From the NCBI GenBank assembly GCA_039026555.1, contig JBCCMB010000082.1:1-12004 (forward strand): a DNA stretch of 12,004 nt. The letters are read 5' to 3'. The DNA comes from JBCCMB01 sp039026555 (GTDB taxonomy: Bacteria; Pseudomonadota; Alphaproteobacteria; Caulobacterales; Hyphomonadaceae). The notes under the pieces are model-generated. The model had not been told where the DNA came from. It ran no database searches and was given only the letters and a program-made list of their open reading frames with translations. Positions 6,152 through 12,004 of the stretch are shown here, piece after piece (position 1 is the first letter of the stretch; every line of letters starts with the position of its first letter). Both the position numbers and the translations under genes were made by a program.

Positions 6152-6931
6152 ATGAAAATCGGCGCCTGGAACGTCAACTCCATCAACGCCCGCCTGCCGA
6201 CAGTGTTGAAGGTTTTGAAAGAGCTGGATCTCGACGTCGCATGCCTTCAGGAGATCAAATGCGTCGCTGAGAAATTCCCTCGCCAGGAACTCGAAGAGCT
6301 CGGCTATAACTGCGCAGTGCAAGGACAAAAGAGCTATAACGGCGTCGCTATTCTGTCCAAACACCCCATAGAGGATGTGCTGGAAGGCCTTCCTGGCGAT
6401 CCCGACGACGATCAGGCCCGATATCTAGAAGCTACGATCTCCGCCGAAACGCCCGTGCGCGTCGCCAGTATCTATTTGCCGAACGGCAATCCGCGTCCGG
6501 GGCCCAAATACGCCTATAAACTCGCTTGGATGGATCGCCTGATTGAGCACGCAAAGGACCGGCTCGCGCGCGAAGAGCCGCTAGTGCTCGCGGGCGATTA
6601 CAATTGCATCCCTTTGGATCAGGATTGCTGGGACGCGGCCGTTTGGGCCGAAGACGCCCTCGCCTTCCCCGACACCCGCGCCAAATTTCGACAACTCCAA
6701 TGGCTGGGCCTAACCGAAGCTTACGCCGCGATCGACGGTCGCGCCCACGAATATACGTTTTGGGATTATCAGGCCGGCGCTTGGCCCAAAGATCATGGCG
6801 TCCGGATTGACCATCTTTTGCTCAGCCCGCACGCGGCCGACGGGCTGGAGCGCATCTCCATTCACAGAGACGCGCGCGCCATGGAAAAACCGTCCGACCA
6901 TGTGCCCGTGTACGGCGAATTCCGATTCTAA
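6152..6931 (+). CDS. xthA: Exodeoxyribonuclease III
   Basis: A 259-residue member of the endonuclease/exonuclease/phosphatase superfamily, acting in base-excision repair as AP endonuclease and 3'-5' exonuclease on double-stranded DNA. Catalytic motifs are all present: WNVNSINAR with Asn7, LQEIK with Glu34, YNGVAILSK (62-70), Tyr109 in SIYLPNGN, GDYNCIP with Asp149 and Asn151, RIDHLLLS with Asp220, and SDHVPV with Asp249/His250. Length and residue positions closely follow E. coli Xth. I start at the ATG at 6152, eight bases after GAAAGG; a TTG two codons earlier is the longer alternative. The TAA stop overlaps the stop of the converging kinase gene. No functional link with the upstream phaR is evident. 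Confidence 0.96.
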   Translation: MKIGAWNVNSINARLPTVLKVLKELDLDVACLQEIKCVAEKFPRQELEELGYNCAVQGQKSYNGVAILSKHPIEDVLEGLPGDPDDDQARYLEATISAETPVRVASIYLPNGNPRPGPKYAYKLAWMDRLIEHAKDRLAREEPLVLAGDYNCIPLDQDCWDAAVWAEDALAFPDTRAKFRQLQWLGLTEAYAAIDGRAHEYTFWDYQAGAWPKDHGVRIDHLLLSPHAADGLERISIHRDARAMEKPSDHVPVYGEFRF

Positions 6932-9453
6932 CCAGTGGCGATTTTCTGATATGTGTCGCCCGCTTTAGGCGGCAGCGCTCTTAAAGCCGCGATTAACCCC
7001 TCAGGCGTGACAGGTTTTGCAATATGCCCGTCGGCGCCGGCGGCGAACGCCGCGTCGACGTGCTCTTGCATGGCGTTAGCGCTTAAGGCCGCAATCGGCG
7101 TGTATCGCCCGCTTCTCTCTTCCGCCGCCCGTATCTCAGCGATCGCCGTCAAGCCGTCCTTTTTCGGCATTTGAAGATCCATCAAGATCATGTCGTACTG
7201 ATCTTCAATCGCGAGTTCGACGGCCTCTACGCCGTTGTCGGCGATGGTGAGATCGAAGCCCGCCGCTTCTAAAATAATCGCGAAAACGCGCTGGTTGACC
7301 AGGTGATCCTCCGCGAGCAAAATTTTTGTTCTATGTTCGGAAACTGGGTTTTCAGCACGGGTTCCATAGCCAGGGCATATTGTTCGGTTGCTAGCGGCGT
7401 AGGCCAAGCGAAGCTCGACCGTGAAAACGCTTCCGACGCCGTGCTTAGACGTCACTGAAATTGCGCCGCCCATCGCATCGCACAGCGACTTACAGATCCA
7501 AAGACCAAGACCTACGCCGCCTCTCTTTCGCGACATCGAGCCGTCGGCTTGCTCAAAGCGCTCAAATACTTGACTTTGCTCTTCGTCGGTCAGTCCAATA
7601 CCGGTATCTTCCACGCTAATAATTATATGCGCGCGATCGCTCTCCGTCTCATCGATCTTGGCGTGCACATCGACGATCACACGGCCCGCATCGGTGAACT
7701 TCACGGCGTTCGACACCAGATTTGAAACGATCTGCTGGATACGCGTTTCATCGCCGGCGAAGGCCTCGCCGGCGTCGCCGCGATAGTCTGTCCGAAGATC
7801 AAGGCCCTTTTCGCGCGCCGACACGTGCAACACATCTACGGCCGCTCGAACCGTCGCTTTAAGGTTGAAGGCTTCTTCGCGGATCGTCAGCTTGCCGGCC
7901 TCAATCTTCGAAAGATCCAATACATCTGAGAGGATCGTCGCCAAAGACGTTCCGGAGGCTTTGATCAATGCGGCCATCTCGCGTTGCTTAGAGGACAAGG
8001 GCGTGTTCTCCAGCGCGCCGGCCAGCGCCACAACGCCATTCAATGGCGTTCGTATCTCATGGCTCATATTAGCAAGGAATTGGCTTTTTGCATGGGTCGC
8101 CGCTTCAGCCGCTTCCCGCTGCTGCGCCAGCATAGCCTGTTGTTCGACCCGCTGCGTAATGTCGTATCGCACGGAAACATAGCGGTCAGGCCGGCCGTCC
8201 GCGCCGATAAGCGGCACAATCGTCGTGTCGACCCAGTAGAGCGATCCGTCCTTGGCGCGGTTACGAATTTCGCCATGCCAAGATTCTCCTCGCGAGATGG
8301 TTCGCCACATATCAACAAAAAACGATTTTGGGTGCTCGCCAGAATTGATCAGGCGGTGATTTTGTCCGATCAGCTCTTGGCGGTCATAACCGCTGATCTC
8401 GCAAAACCGATCATTCGCGAACAAGATTTCGCCAGCGCCGTCGGTCATCGCGACAATGGAGTGTTCATCCAGCGCGGTTTGATACGCGGACAGATCAGAA
8501 AGCGCCCGATCCGCCGTTGCAAGCGCGTCGCTCAAAGCGTCTCTTTCTGTGCGGCGGAGCGTCACGTCTTGAAAAGCGCCAACAAGCTGCACAGGCTTAT
8601 TGTTACAAAATTCACATCTGCCAACGGCGCGAACCCAAATCTTTCGGCCCTTCGCCGTAATCAAGGGAAGCTCTAAATCCCACGCTTCGCCATCGTTTAT
8701 ACCGCGTTCAACGGCGCGCTCGATCACCGACCTAGCTTCCGGCGCGTAGAAATTGATCGCCTCTTCTAAAATCGGCTGAAAATCATCGGCAACCTCGTGG
8801 ATCTCACGTGTTTGCCTTGTCCAGATCAGCTCGCTGGTTTCCAAATCGAGCATCCAACCGCCAACATTAGCCACTTCGGAAACTTGCTCCAGAAAGCTCC
8901 GATGGGCCTGCAAATCTCGCGTGAGACCTGAGATCTCTTGAGAGGCGCTCGCCATTTTTCGAAGCGCGCAGCGTTGTTCGATTTGATTGGCGGTTGATCG
9001 CGCAAGGCCGGCGAGAATTTTTCTGTCTGCCTGAGACCAGTTTCGCGGTTGCGTGTCTATCACGCACAAGGTTCCCAGCGCATGGTCAGATCGCGATATC
9101 AGCGGCGCGCCAAGATAGCTTCTAATTTTCGGGCCGCCTAAAACTGAGGGGTTGTCGCAAAAGCGCTCATCCTGAAGCGCGTTCTCCACCGCCATAGTCT
9201 CGCGATCCAATATGGCGTGCGCGCAGAACGCGGCGTCGCGAGGTGTTTCGGCGACGTCCAGCCCCGCGCGCGCCTTAAACCATTGTCGATCGGAATCAAT
9301 CAACGAAATCAGGGCGATCGGCGTTTTAAAAATGTCTTTTGCGTTGAGTGCTATATCGTCAAATTGGTCTTCCAGGTCGCTATCCAGCAATTCTAGTTCA
9401 ATTAACGCTTGCAGGCGTTCCGTTTCGTTTTTGGGTTTATCCGCGACTTGCAC
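6928..9453 (-). CDS. Soluble hybrid sensor histidine kinase (GAF-PAS-PAS-HisKA-HATPase-REC)
   Basis: An 841-residue hybrid two-component kinase. Domains in order: a GAF domain (about 20-165) with SLIDSDRQWFKARAGLD and TPRDAAFCAHAIL; a first PAS (about 190-300) ending in GAFQDVTLRR; a second PAS (about 325-435) with FANDRFCEISGYDRQELIGQ and a PAC end SVRYDITQR; HisKA with phosphoacceptor His465 in MSHEIRTPLNG; HATPase with N box Asn582, VEDTGIGL and GGVGLGLWICKSL; and a receiver (710-825) with Glu/Asp715-716, Asp759 in ILMDLQMP and Lys813. No transmembrane or signal segment is visible, so it should sense a cytoplasmic signal. No Hpt protein or separate regulator is adjacent, so the output is unknown. 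The start is GTG at 9451-9453, well placed after AGGGGAGGA; the nearby ATG is out of frame. It is divergent from the radical SAM gene. Confidence 0.95.
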   Translation of the reverse strand: MQVADKPKNETERLQALIELELLDSDLEDQFDDIALNAKDIFKTPIALISLIDSDRQWFKARAGLDVAETPRDAAFCAHAILDRETMAVENALQDERFCDNPSVLGGPKIRSYLGAPLISRSDHALGTLCVIDTQPRNWSQADRKILAGLARSTANQIEQRCALRKMASASQEISGLTRDLQAHRSFLEQVSEVANVGGWMLDLETSELIWTRQTREIHEVADDFQPILEEAINFYAPEARSVIERAVERGINDGEAWDLELPLITAKGRKIWVRAVGRCEFCNNKPVQLVGAFQDVTLRRTERDALSDALATADRALSDLSAYQTALDEHSIVAMTDGAGEILFANDRFCEISGYDRQELIGQNHRLINSGEHPKSFFVDMWRTISRGESWHGEIRNRAKDGSLYWVDTTIVPLIGADGRPDRYVSVRYDITQRVEQQAMLAQQREAAEAATHAKSQFLANMSHEIRTPLNGVVALAGALENTPLSSKQREMAALIKASGTSLATILSDVLDLSKIEAGKLTIREEAFNLKATVRAAVDVLHVSAREKGLDLRTDYRGDAGEAFAGDETRIQQIVSNLVSNAVKFTDAGRVIVDVHAKIDETESDRAHIIISVEDTGIGLTDEEQSQVFERFEQADGSMSRKRGGVGLGLWICKSLCDAMGGAISVTSKHGVGSVFTVELRLAYAASNRTICPGYGTRAENPVSEHRTKILLAEDHLVNQRVFAIILEAAGFDLTIADNGVEAVELAIEDQYDMILMDLQMPKKDGLTAIAEIRAAEERSGRYTPIAALSANAMQEHVDAAFAAGADGHIAKPVTPEGLIAALRALPPKAGDTYQKIATG

Positions 9454-9469
9454 ATCAAAATCCTCCCCT

Positions 9470-9530
9470 ATTCACGCTAGCTGAGCATGTGAATCGTCAA
9501 TCACGTCTTAATGCGTGATTTAATTCACAT
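9470..9530. promoter_or_regulatory. Cluster of GTGA[A/T]T half-sites with CRP-like dyad
   Basis: Five GTGAAT/GTGATT half-sites lie within 61 bp between the divergent kinase and radical SAM genes: 9470-9475 (minus), 9489-9494 (plus), 9499-9504 (minus), 9515-9520 (plus) and 9523-9528 (minus). The last two form GTGATTTAATTCAC, which with its neighbours fits the CRP-type pattern nGTGA-N6-TCACA. The outer arms ATGTGAAT (9487-9494) and ATTCACAT (9523-9530), with the inner arms AATCACG and CGTGATT, also build a 44-bp imperfect dyad. A CRP/FNR-family regulator is a reasonable guess, but other dimeric factors are possible. Confidence 0.5.
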
Positions 9531-9552
9531 AGAAGGCGGATTCGCGGATAAA
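9524..9552 (+). promoter_or_regulatory. Candidate promoter of the radical SAM gene
   Basis: TTCACA (9524-9529) and GATAAA (9547-9552) are 17 bases apart, matching five and four consensus positions. The -35 element is part of the CRP-like dyad, so a bound regulator would compete with or contact RNA polymerase. Confidence 0.35.
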
Positions 9553-9624
9553 TGCTCCACACTCTTTGCGGGCCGGCGCGAACTCACACACAACTAACGC
9601 GCTTGTGACTTTCACAGGAGGCCA

Positions 9625-9657
9625 ATGCGCCCTAAACCGGCGCGATGGATGCGATGA
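9625..9657 (+). CDS. Possible ten-residue leader ORF before the radical SAM gene
   Basis: The best Shine-Dalgarno of the region, CACAGGAGG (AGGAGG at 9616-9621), lies three bases before an ATG that opens the frame MRPKPARWMR and stops with TGA at 9655-9657. This TGA overlaps an in-frame ATG of the radical SAM gene (9654-9656) as ATGA. The layout suggests translational coupling. The peptide matches nothing I recognise and is too short to judge by composition; chance is a real alternative. Confidence 0.3.
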   Translation: MRPKPARWMR

Positions 9658-10583
9658 CACCCTCAAAATTCAGCGATCCCGAGACGACGGCGACGGGCGA
9701 AACACGCGCGCGCGTGGCGTTCGGCGGCGTCAAAACGCTGTGGTTCAACACGGGAACGTTGTGCAACATCGAATGCGTCAATTGTTATATCGAAAGTTCC
9801 CCGACAAACGATCGCCTGGTTTATCTGACGCAGGCCGACATTCTGCCCTATCTTGATGAGCTCGACGCAGCCGGCGAAACGGGCGTCGAAATCGGCCTCA
9901 CGGGCGGCGAACCTTTTATGGCGCCCGAGATATTGGCGATCATTCAAACATGCTTGGCGCGCGGACATCGCGTATTGGTTCTCACCAACGCCATGAAGCC
10001 CATGATGCGCCCTCGGATCAAAGCAGGTTTGAGCGAGCTACGCGCGGAATATGAAGACCGATTGACGCTTCGCGTAAGCTTGGACCACTACACCGCCGAA
10101 AAACACGACGAAGAGCGCGGCCATGGTAGTTTTGACGCGACAATGACCGGCCTTGAGTGGCTGAACGCCGAAGGCTTCCAAATCGACATCGCCGGACGAA
10201 CGCTCTGGCATGAGGTCGAAGATGACGCGCGCGCTGGGTATGCCGACTTATTTTCGTCGCGAGGTTTACGCATTGACGCGTCGGATTCGCAACGCGTGGT
10301 ATTATTCCCCGAAATGAGCCTGGACGCCGATCCGCCGGAAATTACCACGCAGTGCTGGACGATTTTAGACAAGCGGCCGGAAGACCAAATGTGTGCATCT
10401 CAGCGTATGGTGGTGAAGCGCAAAGGCGCATCCGCCCCTGTCGTGCTGCCTTGCACATTGCTGCCATACGACGAGAACTTTGAGATGGGCGCCACGTTGA
10501 AGGACGCTCGGCGCGACGTTCCGCTCAACCACGTCTATTGCGCCACATTCTGCGTATTGGGCGGGGGTTCGTGCTCAGCCTAA
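9645..10583 (+). CDS. Radical SAM protein with additional C-terminal cysteines
   Basis: A 312-residue radical S-adenosylmethionine enzyme. The cluster-binding motif CNIECVNCY (Cys40, Cys44, Cys47) follows the usual beta-strand LWFNTGTL; the SAM-contact motif LTGGEP is at 85-90, and VLVLTNAM (110-117) and LRVSLDHYT (142-150) fit the TIM-barrel core. The C-terminal third has Cys237, Cys250, Cys270 (VLPCTLLPYDENFEMG), Cys299, Cys303 and Cys310 (YCATFCVLGGGSC), a SPASM/Twitch-like pattern suggesting one or more auxiliary iron-sulfur clusters. Such enzymes often modify peptides or cofactors, but no precursor peptide or cofactor operon is nearby, so substrate and reaction are unknown. An in-frame stop at 9633 excludes earlier starts; ATG 9645 and ATG 9654 both remain possible, the latter coupled to a short upstream ORF. 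It is divergent from the hybrid kinase. Confidence 0.85.
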   Translation: MDAMTPSKFSDPETTATGETRARVAFGGVKTLWFNTGTLCNIECVNCYIESSPTNDRLVYLTQADILPYLDELDAAGETGVEIGLTGGEPFMAPEILAIIQTCLARGHRVLVLTNAMKPMMRPRIKAGLSELRAEYEDRLTLRVSLDHYTAEKHDEERGHGSFDATMTGLEWLNAEGFQIDIAGRTLWHEVEDDARAGYADLFSSRGLRIDASDSQRVVLFPEMSLDADPPEITTQCWTILDKRPEDQMCASQRMVVKRKGASAPVVLPCTLLPYDENFEMGATLKDARRDVPLNHVYCATFCVLGGGSCSA

Positions 10584-10679
10584 GCTTTGCGGCGCCGCGA
10601 CAATTACCAATTTGAAAATTGAATCCCCTAAACGCGCGCCTTAAGCGGGAAATGGGTGAAGGGCTGGCTGTTTTTGTAG

Positions 10680-10698
10680 GCTTCGATGTTATCGAAGC
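10680..10698 (+). other. Hairpin upstream of the small membrane protein gene
   Basis: GCTTCGAT (10680-10687) and ATCGAAGC (10691-10698) form a perfect 8-bp stem with a three-base loop, 15 bases before the ATG of the small membrane protein gene. There is no following T run, so it is not an intrinsic terminator. It may be a 5' leader structure or a protein-binding dyad. Confidence 0.35.
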
Positions 10699-10713
10699 GT
10701 CGAAAGGTCGCCT

Positions 10714-10923
10714 ATGTCCGATCGTCGAAAACACCGCGACAAAGCCCCGCTTCAGGACGATTTGCGTGACAGCCGTAACATCACGCGATGGATGCTTAGC
10801 GCCCTTGCGATTTGGGCCATTGTCGGTTGGTTCATTCTCTCGCTTGTACCGTCGAATATAGGGGATACGCCAGCGCCGCCCGCAAAGCCCCTTCAGCCCG
10901 TATCCGACACAAAACAGACTTAG
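10714..10923 (+). CDS. Small single-pass membrane protein, function unknown
   Basis: A 69-residue protein I do not recognise. The first 23 residues are charged (MSDRRKHRDK at the start), residues about 25-45 form one hydrophobic segment (WMLSALAIWAIVGWFILSLV), and the tail is Pro-rich (PAPPAKPLQP). With many positive charges before the segment, an N-in, C-out orientation in the inner membrane is likely. The reading is supported by GAAAGG six bases before the ATG and by the clear tripartite composition, which overlapping frames lack. It follows the radical SAM gene by 130 bases on the same strand, and its stop lies eight bases from the stop of the converging dCTP deaminase gene. Confidence 0.65.
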   Translation: MSDRRKHRDKAPLQDDLRDSRNITRWMLSALAIWAIVGWFILSLVPSNIGDTPAPPAKPLQPVSDTKQT

Positions 10924-10931
10924 ACCATCGC

Positions 10932-11966
10932 TTAAGCCGGACCGAAATGCTTCGAAAGCTTGAGGCCTTGGCCCTGATAATTCGATGTTGCGCCCGCCGC
11001 CCCGTAAGGCGTTTCTGGAGCGGACGCCATAGGCTCATAGACGAGGCGCCCAACGGGCTGTCCGTGCTCCAAGATAAACGGAACGTCGCGCGAGCGCACT
11101 TCCAGCACAGCTTTCCCACCACCCTCATTGAGCCCGAACCCGGGATCGAAAAATCCAGCATAATGCGCACGAAACTCGCCCAATTCCGGCGCGATCGGAG
11201 CCATTTCCGCAGCTTCGTCGACCGGGATCACCACCTTTTCATTGGAGGCGAGAATATAAAATTCGTCCGGATCCAGCACGATCCGCCCTTGGCGCGCATG
11301 CACAGGCTCCCAATAATCCTTCGGCGCATGCCCGCCAATCTTCATCAGGTCCACAACGCCCGAATGCCGCTTGGCGCGGTAGCCGCATAGATCCGTCCCG
11401 CCCGGCGACAGATCTAGACTAAAATCCAATTCCCGCGTCGGCGCGTGCGGCCCTTTGCGCAATCGCAGCTGCAATAAACGATCGCCCGTACGCGCCAAGA
11501 TTGAAAACGTGCGCGGCGAAATCTCCGCATAGATCGGCCCGGAATAACCTTCAGGCGCCGCGTCAAACCGCGTCGCACCATCCGCCACCATGCGTACGAA
11601 CACGTCGATCCGCCCGGTCGAACTTTTCGGATTGGCGCCGCCCGTGACATCGCTTGGCAAATCCAACGTCTCCAGCAAAGGCACAAGATAAACGCAGCCG
11701 GTTTCCAGAACCGCGCCCTGCGTCAAGTCTAAGCGATGCAGCACCAATCCGTCATCCAGCCTATCCACGACGCGTGCATCGCCCGGCAGAAAGCTGGCGC
11801 GCAGACGGTAAGCCACAGCGCCCAAACGCAAGTCTAAGCTAGCCGGCTGAATCTGGTCCGGCTCAATCGGCGGCGCGCCGACAATGGCGCCGCTCGCCGC
11901 GAGCGCACGCAGGGCCCTGTCGGGCTGCACGCCGTCTTTAAGTGTAATCGCAGTTGTCGACGCCAT
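10932..11966 (-). CDS. dcd: 2'-deoxycytidine 5'-triphosphate deaminase, long two-domain form
   Basis: A 344-residue enzyme converting dCTP to dUTP, supplying dUMP for thymidylate synthesis. It belongs to the long alphaproteobacterial family (PF06559-like), about twice the 193 residues of E. coli Dcd, with two dUTPase-fold repeats. The N-terminal repeat has QPASLDLRLG (40-49), NPKSSTGRIDVFVR (112-125) and GDRLLQLRLRKG (161-172). The C-terminal repeat has AHYAGFFDPGFG (267-278), VLEVRS with the likely catalytic Glu289, PVGRLVYE (304-311) and SNYQGQGLKLSKHF at the end. I use the ATG at 11964-11966; a TTG two codons earlier would add Met-Ser. It converges with the small membrane protein gene, with only eight bases between the stops. 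Confidence 0.93.
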   Translation of the reverse strand: MASTTAITLKDGVQPDRALRALAASGAIVGAPPIEPDQIQPASLDLRLGAVAYRLRASFLPGDARVVDRLDDGLVLHRLDLTQGAVLETGCVYLVPLLETLDLPSDVTGGANPKSSTGRIDVFVRMVADGATRFDAAPEGYSGPIYAEISPRTFSILARTGDRLLQLRLRKGPHAPTRELDFSLDLSPGGTDLCGYRAKRHSGVVDLMKIGGHAPKDYWEPVHARQGRIVLDPDEFYILASNEKVVIPVDEAAEMAPIAPELGEFRAHYAGFFDPGFGLNEGGGKAVLEVRSRDVPFILEHGQPVGRLVYEPMASAPETPYGAAGATSNYQGQGLKLSKHFGPA

Positions 11967-12004
11967 AGACAAAGACCTACAAAGCTTGACCGATACCTCG
12001 CCCC

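Noticed and set aside
7984..8676. 230-codon open frame on the plus strand, antisense to the hybrid kinase
   Set aside because: It overlaps the PAS and HisKA coding region on the other strand and has no domain-like pattern or ribosome site.
9625..9657. The ten-residue ORF as a RiPP precursor for the radical SAM enzyme
   Set aside because: Ten residues with no leader/core division is too short for a known precursor type; a translation-coupling role or chance fits better.
10588..10600. GCGGCGCCGC palindrome after the radical SAM gene as a terminator
   Set aside because: The palindrome leaves no loop and has no T run behind it.

Overview
The window reads as an alphaproteobacterial chromosome segment; I cannot name the genus. 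Four things point that way: an NDUFS4-type accessory subunit of respiratory complex I, the long two-domain form of dCTP deaminase, a class I polyhydroxyalkanoate (PHA) system with a PhaR regulator, and codons of moderately high GC. There is no rRNA, CRISPR array, transposase or prophage gene. No stretch over about 200 bases lacks a gene.

Layout. At 1-278 is the 3' end of a DUF1501 protein gene. On the minus strand at 310-1518 lie a two-domain CbiX/SirB-like chelatase, the complex I subunit and a tRNA-Arg(UCU), in that transcription order. The region 1571-6076 is a compact PHA locus. The synthase phaC and a phasin gene run on the minus strand. The intracellular depolymerase phaZ and the regulator phaR run on the plus strand. 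The phaC and phaZ genes are divergent across a 111-base gap. The locus therefore encodes granule synthesis, coating, breakdown and the sensor-repressor that normally couples phasin level to granule amount.

At 6152-9453 an exonuclease III gene converges with a large soluble hybrid sensor histidine kinase gene; their stop codons overlap. From the kinase a 191-base divergent control region full of GTGA[A/T]T half-sites leads to a radical SAM enzyme with extra C-terminal cysteines, whose product I cannot predict. A small one-membrane-segment protein follows, then the converging dCTP deaminase gene at the right edge.

The most notable non-coding signals are these. A nine-base word, AATGCCGCA, occurs twice around the phasin promoter and once inside an inverted repeat at the phaR promoter, as expected for a PhaR operator. 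Stop codons of phaC and phaZ sit in the loops of GGCC-type hairpins. The kinase/radical SAM spacer carries a CRP-like dyad. A perfect Shine-Dalgarno drives a ten-residue upstream ORF that ends on an ATGA overlap with an internal start of the radical SAM gene. I see no clearly new defence or biosynthetic system; most of the window is recognisable housekeeping and storage metabolism.
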